DNA of 7,274 bases from Nitrospinota bacterium (GCA_027298165.1 JAPUGN010000084.1:1-7274); one strand, 5' to 3'. Shown: positions 1 to 5,229, counted from the stretch's first letter. A program made the numbers and translations. The notes: generated by a model from the sequence alone, not told the origin.

Positions 1-328
1 AATCGGCACCGTGCAAATACGCGCCACCGAAACGGGTGCCCTTGACCTGGGTGCCTTTGAATTCGGTCATCATTAAATCGGTCTCTTCAAAGTTCGCATT
101 CTGGAGCAGTGCGCCGGAGAAGTCGGCGTCCTGCAGGTTGGCTCCGCGCAGATCGGCCCCGCGCAGATCAGCCTTCATCAGGCGCGCACCCATCAGGTCG
201 GCCTCCACCAGGCAGGCGTCCTTCAACTCCGCCAGACTCAGGTCAACCCCGTTGAGCACGGCGCGGTCGCCTTCCTTGCCCTTGGTGCGGAACCACAGGG
301 CATGATCTTCCAGAATTTTTTCGAGCAT
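1..328 (-). CDS. Pentapeptide-repeat protein, C-terminus cut by window edge
   Basis: This gene encodes a pentapeptide-repeat protein; 109 codons are visible and the C-terminus lies outside the window. From the ATG at 328 the N-terminus is a non-repeat cap (residues 1-24, with the pattern LEKILEDHALWF and KGKEGDRA). It is followed by about 17 in-phase pentapeptides of the A(D/N)LxG type, with central Leu/Phe every five residues from L25 to L105. Such repeats fold as a right-handed quadrilateral beta-helix. The cap with the H-x2-W-(F/L) and GKEG pattern is familiar from other pentapeptide-repeat proteins. An AGGGGG Shine-Dalgarno lies about 9 nt before the ATG. It follows the next pentapeptide gene by 29 nt on the same strand, so the two are probably co-transcribed. 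No signal peptide is seen, so it is probably cytoplasmic. The molecular role is unknown; gyrase protection (as for Qnr/MfpA) is known for some family members but nothing here specifically supports it. Confidence 0.9.
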   Translation of the reverse strand, partial: MLEKILEDHALWFRTKGKEGDRAVLNGVDLSLAELKDACLVEADLMGARLMKADLRGADLRGANLQDADFSGALLQNANFEETDLMMTEFKGTQVKGTRFGGAYLHGAD

Positions 329-357
329 CGTCCCGTCCCCCTGAAGACGGTTTGCGG

Positions 358-861
358 TTACCCTTCGCCGATGCGGTGAACGCGGTCGCCGCAGTCGAAC
401 TCGGTGTCTGAGCGCCAGTTGATCGTAATGTATTTCGGCAGGCGGGTGGTCCGGTCGATTTTTGCCGACTGCAATTGCCGGCAGGTGAGATTGACCACCT
501 GACTCATATCGGCGTCCCTCAGGTCGGCGTCGGTCATCACCGCCTTGCTCACCGAGGCGCGGTCGAATAAGACGCCGGCCAGGTTGGCGCCGGTGAAGTT
601 GGCGGCAATGCATTCCGCCCCGGAGAGGTCGGCGCCGCTGAGATCGGCGCCCGATAGATCCGCCGTACTGAGCGCCGTCTTGTGGAGTTTCGCGCCTTTA
701 AGGTTGGCGCCACCCAGTTTGGCTTTTCGCAGATTGGCCAGTGAGAGGTCGCCACCCTCGAAGTCCGCCCCCTCCAGGTCTTTGCCCATCAGGTTGGCTT
801 TCCGCAAATCGTTTTTCGCCGCCTCGGCCTGCTCCCGATCCGTCTTTTCTTCCTCCGCCAT
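358..861 (-). CDS. Pentapeptide-repeat protein, 167 aa
   Basis: This is a complete pentapeptide-repeat protein. After a charged 16-residue N-terminus (MAEEEKTDREQ...), 21 consecutive pentapeptides run in perfect phase, with central residues L19, L24, L29, F34, L39 and so on to M119. That corresponds to about five coils of a right-handed beta-helix. Positions 84 (Cys), 104 (Val) and 109 (Met) replace the usual Leu/Phe. The last 48 residues are non-repeat and include a NLTCRQLQSAKID stretch like the linker that often ends such helices, then a basic/aromatic tail with C127 and C157. The ATG at 861 is chosen because AAAGGG lies 7 nt upstream; a TTG directly before it (864) is less likely. No signal peptide or membrane segment is visible. 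It is the first gene of a probable two-gene operon with the truncated pentapeptide gene. Its function is unknown; the fold suggests protein or nucleoprotein binding. Confidence 0.92.
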   Translation of the reverse strand: MAEEEKTDREQAEAAKNDLRKANLMGKDLEGADFEGGDLSLANLRKAKLGGANLKGAKLHKTALSTADLSGADLSGADLSGAECIAANFTGANLAGVLFDRASVSKAVMTDADLRDADMSQVVNLTCRQLQSAKIDRTTRLPKYITINWRSDTEFDCGDRVHRIGEG

Positions 862-906
862 CAAAATACCCTTTAAAAATTCAAACTCAGACAGGCTGTA
901 ACGGCA

Positions 907-935
907 ACTCTATTCCACCCTCTCCAGGTTGTCAA
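907..935 (-). promoter_or_regulatory. Predicted sigma70 promoter for the pentapeptide-repeat operon
   Basis: On the minus strand a perfect -35 box TTGACA (935-930) is followed after exactly 17 nt by TAGAGT (912-907), which matches four of six -10 positions. Transcription would start near 900 and give a leader of about 40 nt that includes the AAAGGG ribosome site. It lies back to back with the YnfA promoter candidate. Confidence 0.55.
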
Positions 936-951
936 ATCCCCCCGGGCGCAG

Positions 952-980
952 TGGCAATGCGCCCCGAACCCGTCTATAAT
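952..980 (+). promoter_or_regulatory. Possible promoter for the YnfA-family gene
   Basis: A perfect -10 hexamer TATAAT (975-980) sits 17 nt after TGGCAA (952-957), a poor -35 matching three of six positions. Its placement 49 nt upstream of the 1029 start makes it the best promoter in the gap. The weak -35 means the call rests mostly on the -10. Confidence 0.4.
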
Positions 981-1028
981 CTTGCCTCAGGAACAGCGCT
1001 TTAATAATAAGACCACCCTTATCAAATT

Positions 1029-1358
1029 ATGCCTTCGTTTATTCTATACAGTGCCGCGGCGGTTGCCGAAATTGGCGGGTGCTTCGCCTTCTGGGCCTGG
1101 CTGCGATTAGGCCGAAGCATTTATTGGGTGCTTCCCGGCCTGGTATCCCTGATAGTTTTTGCTCTTTTGTTGACACGGGTTGAAGCCATGTTTGCAGGCA
1201 GGGCGTTTGCCGCATATGGGGGAGTCTATATTGCCGCCTCGGTACTATGGCTTTGGGTGGTCGAAGGCCAGCGCCCGGACCGATGGGATGTTTTGGGATC
1301 GGTCATTTGTCTCGTCGGCGCGGCGATCATTTTATTGGGACCCCGGCCCCAGATTTAA
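1029..1358 (+). CDS. ynfA: YnfA/UPF0060 family small multidrug-resistance-like membrane protein
   Basis: This 109-residue protein belongs to the UPF0060/YnfA family, a branch related to the small multidrug resistance transporters. It has the family length and four hydrophobic helices (about 4-24, 31-50, 60-79 and 87-104). The family signatures are present: AEIGGCFAFW at 13-22, including the membrane glutamate E14, and AGRAFAAYGGVYI at 56-68. SMR proteins act as dimers in the inner membrane and exchange protons for cationic compounds. E. coli YnfA has been linked to drug efflux, but the substrate here cannot be read from sequence. No good Shine-Dalgarno precedes the ATG, which is nevertheless the natural start because helix 1 begins immediately. 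It is convergent with the 176-aa gene, with only 16 nt between the two stops and no convincing terminator in the gap. Confidence 0.93.
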   Translation: MPSFILYSAAAVAEIGGCFAFWAWLRLGRSIYWVLPGLVSLIVFALLLTRVEAMFAGRAFAAYGGVYIAASVLWLWVVEGQRPDRWDVLGSVICLVGAAIILLGPRPQI

Positions 1359-1374
1359 ACCAAACCGCTTGGCT

Positions 1375-1905
1375 TTACCGGTTCCAGGGTTCGGTGTGTC
1401 GGCGTTTTTCATACCAGATATGGGTGGTGGGTTGCGTGGCGGTGGTTTTGCCGGGTTTGGGACACCCGTGGTGCAACACGATCTTGGTGGACCCGGCAAT
1501 CCAGTCGTGACTCCGGTACCGGGCATTAGGGTAATCGAGATTCCGCGATTCCATCTCTTTTCCGTACTGCTCCCGAAAATCGTTTAAAAATGTCTCGTAA
1601 ACCTCCCGCGCGCAATCGGGTTGCGGGGCCAGGATGACATGAACGGAGTGCAGGCCCATATGCGAGAAAAATTCCAGATGCACCTGAAACGTTTTCCCCG
1701 GGTGCAGTTCGACCGATGACAGGCCGAAGTGTTTTTCCCCCGCCGCGTCGACGTACGGTTCAGCGCCGGACTGGGTTGCCTGTTGTTGGGTCATCCCCCA
1801 TTTGAACCCGCGCCAGCCGTTGGGATCGGCCGCCCCTGCGAGGGACGCGCTCAGCACCACCGCCGCCCACGCCACGATCAGATAAACCCATCTTGGATTA
1901 TTCAC
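1375..1905 (-). CDS. Exported protein of unknown function, 176 aa
   Basis: I do not recognise a named family. The protein starts with a Sec-type signal peptide: a short basic N-terminus, a hydrophobic core at about residues 7-22, and a likely cleavage after AGA (A25). The mature part begins with GWRGFKWGMT (30-39), a pattern I associate with small periplasmic proteins whose domain opens with a (F/W)xGxxWGMs element and contains an amphipathic helix followed by YG. That element also appears here (about 99-115, ending EQYG). Two cysteines (C98 and C148) remain after cleavage and could form a disulfide. The start is GTG at 1905. It overlaps the stop of the upstream 60-aa gene by 8 nt (GTGAATAA), which suggests translational coupling. 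No clean Shine-Dalgarno is present before the GTG, also consistent with coupling. The probable location is the periplasm; the function is unknown. Confidence 0.75.
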   Translation of the reverse strand: MNNPRWVYLIVAWAAVVLSASLAGAADPNGWRGFKWGMTQQQATQSGAEPYVDAAGEKHFGLSSVELHPGKTFQVHLEFFSHMGLHSVHVILAPQPDCAREVYETFLNDFREQYGKEMESRNLDYPNARYRSHDWIAGSTKIVLHHGCPKPGKTTATQPTTHIWYEKRRHTEPWNR

Positions 1906-2080
1906 AAAGGTCTTCGTCCCAGATCTGAATCAATTCGTCGGTGTCCGCCGACTTGGGCCTGGGTTTGGGTTTCGCGGTTCTGCGGGGCGTGGTTTGGGGT
2001 CCGGACACCGCCTTTTTGGATTCGGTCCTGGATGAGGATGGGCTTTTTCTTTTGGCTTTTTTCTCTTGGTTTTTTGTCAT
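1898..2080 (-). CDS. Small basic protein with acidic tail, 60 aa
   Basis: I do not recognise this gene. The ATG at 2080 has a good Shine-Dalgarno (GGAG, 5 nt upstream), and its stop lies inside the start of the 176-aa exported protein. Residues 1-44 are low in hydrophobics and rich in Lys, Arg, Ser, Thr and Pro, so the segment is probably disordered. Residues 46-60 (DTDELIQIWDEDLCE) are acidic and could form a short amphipathic helix. The contrast suggests nucleic-acid or partner binding by the basic part, with self-masking or a partner contact by the tail; this is inference. No signal peptide is seen. A reading frame of similar size lies one frame over (1902-2096), but it lacks a ribosome site and does not end at the overlap, so this frame is preferred. 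The upstream 20-bp tandem repeat may control it. Confidence 0.6.
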   Translation of the reverse strand: MTKNQEKKAKRKSPSSSRTESKKAVSGPQTTPRRTAKPKPRPKSADTDELIQIWDEDLCE

Positions 2081-2095
2081 GGCCGCTCCATACCA

Positions 2096-2135
2096 ACTAA
2101 TCCATTACCGGACAGACTAATCCATTACCGGGATC
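2096..2135. repeat. Two-copy 20-bp tandem direct repeat, operator-like
   Basis: The 16-mer ACTAATCCATTACCGG occurs perfectly at 2096-2111 and 2116-2131, with a period of 20 bp. Each copy contains the dyad TAAT-CC-ATTA (2098-2107 and 2118-2127). The two dyads are therefore about two helical turns apart, on the same face of DNA. It lies 16 nt upstream of the minus-strand 60-aa gene and about 180 nt upstream of msrAB. No known regulator site was recognised. Confidence 0.75.
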
Positions 2136-2222
2136 GGGGCAATTTGGAATTGGATGGCCGCGATAACCCCTTAAAGATGCAGACCTTGGGGCTGTTCCCG
2201 GCGGCCGGATGGCCCGCCCGGG

Positions 2223-2251
2223 ACCGGGTGTAAGGAATTTTCCCACCCGGT
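2223..2251. promoter_or_regulatory. 8-bp inverted repeat upstream of msrAB, possible operator
   Basis: ACCGGGTG (2223-2230) and CACCCGGT (2244-2251) are perfect inverted repeats separated by 13 nt. Their centres are 21 bp apart, about two turns of DNA, as expected for a dimeric regulator. The right arm covers the place where a -35 box would lie relative to the TATAAT at 2265-2270. It could instead be a DNA or RNA hairpin if transcription starts farther upstream. Confidence 0.4.
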
Positions 2252-2264
2252 GACTAACCTGCAA

Positions 2265-2270
2265 TATAAT
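2265..2270 (+). promoter_or_regulatory. Perfect -10 box, possible msrAB promoter
   Basis: TATAAT lies 45 nt before the msrAB start codon. No recognisable -35 box is found 15-19 nt upstream; that position is filled by the right arm of the inverted repeat. A promoter lacking a -35 commonly needs an activator, so the two elements may work together. This is inference from position only. Confidence 0.4.
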
Positions 2271-2315
2271 GAGCGCTGGGGAAACTTCCAGAGCACATCC
2301 CATCGGAGGTCGCCA

Positions 2316-3467
2316 ATGACAAAAGGCAATACGACGTTATACATTATTTTACTGGGTCTGGTTGCGCTGGGCGTGATGCTGTCCGCGACCGGCTTCAGCT
2401 CTTCCAGCAAAACGGAGAACCCTAGCAAAAAGGAATCTATGACCATGTCGGAAAATTTAGAAATCGCCACGCTGGCGGGGGGTTGTTTCTGGTGCATGGA
2501 GCCGCCCTTTGAACAATTGCCGGGAGTCCATCAAGTAATTTCAGGGTATACCGGTGGATCGGAAAAAGATCCCACCTACGAACAGGTGGCACATGGAATG
2601 ACCGGGCACACCGAGGCGGTGCAGGTGCATTACGATCCGTCCAAAATTGCCTACCCGGAGATTCTGGAGGTGTTCTGGCGGAACATCGACCCGACCGACG
2701 GCGGCGGACAATTTGTCGACCGCGGCAAGCAATACCGTTCGGGAATTTTTTATCATAACGATGCGCAGAAACAGCAGGCCCTGGAATCCAAAAAGAAACT
2801 GGAAGCGAGTAAACGGTTCAGCCGGGAGATCATCACCGAGATCACCCTGGCCACGGAGTTTTATCCCGCCGAGGAGTACCATCAGGATTTTTACAAAAAG
2901 AGCACGGCGCACTACAAGGGATACCGCGGGGGTTCCGGCAGGGATCAGTTCATCGACAAGGTCTGGGGCGAGGATAAGGACTACGCGCCCGCCGGTATGG
3001 GGAAAGGCGGTGGAACTTTTGCCAAACCGTCCGACACTGAATTAAAGAAAGCGCTGACCCCACTCCAGTACAAGGTCACCCAGAAAGAAGGAACGGAGCC
3101 GCCTTTCAGGAACGAATACTGGGACAACCATAAGGCGGGCATTTATGTCGATATCGTTTCCGGAGAACCCTTGTTCAGTTCGGCGGACAAGTTCGATTCC
3201 AAAACCGGCTGGCCGTCGTTCACCGAAACTCTGGGGAAGGAAAACGTGACCACAGAAACCGATACCCAGTTCTTCATGACCCGGACCGAGGTGCGGTCGA
3301 AGCAGGGAGATTCTCATCTGGGACATCTGTTCGACGACGGTCCCCAGCCGACCGGGCTGAGGTATTGCATCAACTCCGCATCGTTGCGGTTCGTTCCCGT
3401 GGAAAACCTGAAGGCCGAAGGCTACGGAGAATTTCTGGACGAGTTTGAAGAAGATAACGGTCACTGA
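2316..3467 (+). CDS. msrAB: Membrane-anchored bifunctional methionine sulfoxide reductase MsrA-MsrB
   Basis: This 383-aa fusion reduces methionine-S-sulfoxide (MsrA) and methionine-R-sulfoxide (MsrB) in oxidised proteins. The ATG at 2316 is chosen because GGAGGT lies 6 nt upstream; an in-frame GTG at 2250 has no ribosome site. Residues 7-27 form a hydrophobic segment without a lipobox Cys, so the enzyme is probably anchored to the inner membrane or exported, facing the periplasm. MsrA covers about 48-205: GCFWCME at 56-62 carries the catalytic C57. E100, D135 and Y140 match E. coli MsrA E94, D129 and Y134 at a constant offset of 6. MsrB covers about 243-372: GWPSF at 298-302, HLGHLFDDGP at 334-343 and RYCINSASLRF at 349-359, with catalytic C351. 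The protein has only three cysteines (57, 60, 351). The MsrB domain lacks the zinc CxxC pairs and has Thr where many MsrBs carry the resolving Cys before GWPSF. No fused thioredoxin domain is present. Confidence 0.97.
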   Translation: MTKGNTTLYIILLGLVALGVMLSATGFSSSSKTENPSKKESMTMSENLEIATLAGGCFWCMEPPFEQLPGVHQVISGYTGGSEKDPTYEQVAHGMTGHTEAVQVHYDPSKIAYPEILEVFWRNIDPTDGGGQFVDRGKQYRSGIFYHNDAQKQQALESKKKLEASKRFSREIITEITLATEFYPAEEYHQDFYKKSTAHYKGYRGGSGRDQFIDKVWGEDKDYAPAGMGKGGGTFAKPSDTELKKALTPLQYKVTQKEGTEPPFRNEYWDNHKAGIYVDIVSGEPLFSSADKFDSKTGWPSFTETLGKENVTTETDTQFFMTRTEVRSKQGDSHLGHLFDDGPQPTGLRYCINSASLRFVPVENLKAEGYGEFLDEFEEDNGH

Positions 3468-3623
3468 TCCATGTGCATCCATTGACACCGCCACGCCTGG
3501 GGTGGTGTCAATGGCGGTGCGAATTTGAAATCTCCCTCGCAATTATCCCCACAAACAATTGAAATCTAAAGCCTCCTAACCCTGCCGTTTTCAAAAATTT
3601 GTCAATTAATAGCCCCTGCGCTA
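3468..3623. other. Intergenic region after msrAB
   Basis: The gap from the msrAB stop to the next start codon is 313 nt. Its first half holds the inverted repeat at 3479-3514 and AT-rich sequence, with no supported gene on either strand. A nine-base word (TTGAAATCT) occurs at 3525 and 3559, probably by chance. The second half holds the promoter and leader of the six-cysteine gene. Confidence 0.6.
3479..3514. terminator. Strong inverted repeat after msrAB, possible terminator stem
   Basis: CCATTGACACC (3479-3489) pairs perfectly with GGTGTCAATGG (3504-3514). Three more pairs, one of them G-U, extend the stem inward and leave an 8-nt loop. It starts 12 nt after the msrAB stop codon. There is no T-tract on either side in either direction, so a classical intrinsic terminator is not supported. 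It may protect the 3' end of the mRNA or act with Rho. Confidence 0.4.
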
Positions 3624-3651
3624 TTGACCCGCCCCCCAAAAAACGTATATT
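3624..3651 (+). promoter_or_regulatory. Predicted sigma70 promoter for the six-cysteine protein gene
   Basis: TTGACC (3624-3629, five of six) and TATATT (3646-3651, five of six) are separated by 16 nt. The next base downstream is C, then TAAGCGACA, so transcription should begin near 3658. That gives a leader of about 120 nt before the start codon at 3781. Confidence 0.6.
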
Positions 3652-3780
3652 CTAAGCGACAATTGCTGTAATGAGGCTTTGGACCATCAAGGTCTATGGA
3701 ATCCAGGCTCATCCAGACGATTCCGAAAAAACGGACGGCTACCAGGAAAATTTCAACTGTCAAAACCCAAGGAGAGCAGC

Positions 3781-4128
3781 ATGGAAAAATTGAACGGACT
3801 GGGATTGCTGGGATTTATCATGGGCCTGATTCTTTTGGTTCCAAGCGCCGTACTGGCGGCGGATTCCAAAAATGCCGATCCTTGTGCGCATCACAAAAAT
3901 TTGGACCAAACGAACCTGTGCCGCGCCTTTGAAATTGACAAGTCCAAAACGGCCCAGCAGAAAAAAAACCGCTATCAGAACAAAAACCACTCCACGTATT
4001 ACTGTTCTCTCATCAAAGACCGGGAACTCCAGAAATTCTGTTTTGCGGTGGCGAGCCAGACCAAATCCGGATGCGCCAATATTGTGGACGCCAAGCTGGA
4101 AAAGGAATGCAACGCCAAAATCAAGTAA
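3781..4128 (+). CDS. Secreted six-cysteine repeat protein of unknown function, 115 aa
   Basis: I do not recognise a named family. The ATG at 3781 has a strong Shine-Dalgarno (AAGGAG, 6 nt upstream) and opens a Sec signal peptide with a hydrophobic core at about 7-23 and likely cleavage after A26 or A27. The mature protein of about 89 residues is basic and has six cysteines: 35, 47, 75, 87, 98 and 110. They make three C-x11-C units (35-47, 75-87 and 98-110); the last two share the pattern C-(S/A)-x-I-x-D-x5-(K)-x-C, and the first is more diverged. A basic, Gln/Asn-rich linker (54-70) separates unit 1 from the others. An even number of cysteines and a periplasmic or secreted location suggest disulfides, perhaps one per helical hairpin; this is inference. 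The reading frame stays open upstream to a TTG at 3679, but that extension has no ribosome site and would bury the signal peptide. A terminator follows. Confidence 0.85.
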   Translation: MEKLNGLGLLGFIMGLILLVPSAVLAADSKNADPCAHHKNLDQTNLCRAFEIDKSKTAQQKKNRYQNKNHSTYYCSLIKDRELQKFCFAVASQTKSGCANIVDAKLEKECNAKIK

Positions 4129-4153
4129 ACGCACTTGGACTGTGGAAATTTCT

Positions 4154-4179
4154 GCCGGGATCCCGGCGCGCTTTTTTTT
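4154..4179 (+). terminator. Probable intrinsic terminator after the six-cysteine gene
   Basis: GCCGG-GATC-CCGGC (4154-4167) forms a GC-rich 5-bp stem with a 4-nt loop. It is followed after GCGC by eight T residues (4172-4179). The stem is short and the T-tract is offset by four bases, so efficiency is uncertain, but the position 26 nt after the stop codon fits. Confidence 0.6.
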
Positions 4180-4465
4180 GGCCGATCCGGCACCGGGTCG
4201 ATCCCTCCGTTCCCTTTCACCCCCTGCAATCAAAGCCTCCCAAGGGCTCCCGAAAAACCCCGAGCAGGAGCCTCACCCTGCAGATACAGCCTTTGAATAT
4301 CCAGCATTTGATTGATTTTAAAAGGGTTGCAGGGTCGCTAGCGGGCCCCGGTCAATAATTTTATTTACATCTCCTTTAAAATCAGAATAATAGGTAGAGG
4401 TGGTTTATTAGCTCGATTAAGACCGTAAAAAATTTTTATTCAACCGAACCTATGGATCGGACATC
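4180..4465. other. Intergenic region without a supported gene
   Basis: With the terminator, this makes a 337-nt gap. The first part (to about 4350) is GC-rich and shows no ribosome site, membrane protein or RNA structure that I can support. Reading frames that cross it start inside the six-cysteine gene and look random. The second part is AT-rich and contains the promoter candidate at 4364-4391 and an A6T5 tract near 4430. Confidence 0.5.
4364..4391 (+). promoter_or_regulatory. Predicted promoter for the 171-aa unknown gene
   Basis: TTTACA (4364-4369, five of six) and AATAAT (4386-4391, five of six) are 16 nt apart in an AT-rich stretch about 75 nt upstream of the 4466 start. An A6T5 tract lies between promoter and gene. 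Confidence 0.45.
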
Positions 4466-4981
4466 ATGGATTCTTTGGATTATCATCAAATCAAAGGGTA
4501 CTGCCGCGAAGCGTTGGAAATTTCCGACGAGTACGGAGTGCATGACGGCCTGACTTATTTGATCGGCGAAAAATTTTGCCCTCTCGTTGTTGCGTTGAAG
4601 CAGACCGAATCCAAAGTCAAGTACCTGTACCATCCTGATGACAAAAACCCCGCCAACGATGGTCTCAGCCAAAACGATCCTTCGGTTCGAAAAAGTTATT
4701 TACTGACAGTCGAAAACACCTATCAGAAATCCTTGGAACGGCTGGAAGATTTAAAGCATTTGCGGAGCGATTTCATTTTGGAAATCAAAGAGGCGTTTGA
4801 GCCCTCCGATATTCAGGATTTTCTGGAATCCTATCCCCGGTTGGGTTTTAAAGACAAAAAGCAGCCTTTTTGGGAACAGGCTTTGGAGGAAGGTGACGCT
4901 GACAGCCTGGAGTACGAGGATATTTTGTCGGAGGTGGACGATATTTTCATGGTGGAGGAAATCAAAAAATACTTTTTGTGA
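4466..4981 (+). CDS. Conserved-looking acidic protein of unknown function, 171 aa
   Basis: I cannot assign a family. The protein has no signal peptide or membrane segment and is acidic, especially in its last 40 residues (LEEGDADSLEYEDILSEVDDIFMVEEIKKYFL region). It looks largely alpha-helical: an N-terminal helical region (about 5-55, with GLTYLIGEKFCPLVVAL), a polar loop (about 60-75), a long charged helix (about 77-112), then EPSDIQDFLESYPRLGF (112-128) and the acidic tail. Codon use and the well-formed amphipathic pattern suggest a real gene. The ATG at 4466 has only a weak ribosome site (GGA, 9 nt upstream); an ATG at 4452 is out of frame. The two cysteines (C13 and C38) need not pair in the cytoplasm. 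It is followed by the 53-aa membrane protein after 85 nt. It could be a regulatory or adaptor protein, but the sequence does not show a function. Confidence 0.75.
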   Translation: MDSLDYHQIKGYCREALEISDEYGVHDGLTYLIGEKFCPLVVALKQTESKVKYLYHPDDKNPANDGLSQNDPSVRKSYLLTVENTYQKSLERLEDLKHLRSDFILEIKEAFEPSDIQDFLESYPRLGFKDKKQPFWEQALEEGDADSLEYEDILSEVDDIFMVEEIKKYFL

Positions 4982-5066
4982 TTCCTGGTTGTGGATCGGG
5001 AAATCCGCCTCTCCCCTCATAAAACCCTTCACCGGACTCCCGTCTTACCCGGTTCCCTGTATCGCC

Positions 5067-5228
5067 ATGAAATCAAAACTCAATCAGCAGACACGCTTGG
5101 TCCTCGCCTTTATCATTCTTTGTGTGATGACCTTTGGAGTTTTATTCACTGGACCCGGTTTCAATTTCGCCCTGCAGGTAATCATCGCTTCACTGATGTT
5201 GTTTTTCCTGTTCTGGCTGGTCACCTGA
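5067..5228 (+). CDS. Small two-helix membrane protein, 53 aa
   Basis: The ATG at 5067 opens a 53-residue protein with a basic N-terminus (MKSKLNQQTR) and two hydrophobic segments, about 11-28 and 34-52, joined by a short FTGPGFN turn. This is the layout of a helical hairpin with both ends inside the cytoplasm by the positive-inside rule. The reading frame is open much farther upstream, but that part overlaps the 171-aa gene and has unlikely composition. No clear Shine-Dalgarno precedes the ATG, which lowers confidence. It may be read from the 171-aa gene's promoter. Its stop lies one base from the stop of the convergent coiled-coil gene. Function unknown; small membrane proteins of this kind often modulate a partner in the membrane. 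Confidence 0.6.
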   Translation: MKSKLNQQTRLVLAFIILCVMTFGVLFTGPGFNFALQVIIASLMLFFLFWLVT

Positions 5229-5229
5229 G

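Noticed and set aside
1..861. Periodic 15-bp DNA pattern that could be taken for tandem repeats or a CRISPR array
   Set aside because: The period of 15 bp is explained by pentapeptide coding; there are no constant repeats with unique spacers.
36..901. Plus-strand reading frames rich in Ser, Ala, Pro and Arg opposite the pentapeptide genes
   Set aside because: They are antisense images of the regular pentapeptide codons; the repeats give long open frames on the other strand. They have no ribosome sites or protein-like composition.
1902..2096. 64-aa frame overlapping the 60-aa basic gene on the same strand
   Set aside because: It has no ribosome site, does not end at the start of the next gene, and its composition looks like a frame-shifted copy of the basic gene.
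2250..2315. GTG at 2250 as the msrAB start
   Set aside because: It has no Shine-Dalgarno and overlaps the TATAAT and inverted repeat; the ATG at 2316 has GGAGGT at ideal spacing followed by a membrane anchor.
2171..2497. 108-aa minus-strand frame across the msrAB promoter and start
   Set aside because: It is antisense to the msrAB N-terminus with no ribosome site or recognisable domain.
3525..3567. TTGAAATCT repeated 34 bp apart after msrAB
   Set aside because: A nine-base match in AT-rich intergenic sequence with no extended similarity is likely chance.
4071..4358. 95-aa plus-strand frame running from the six-cysteine gene into the intergenic region
   Set aside because: It begins inside another gene, crosses the terminator, and has random-looking composition with no ribosome site.
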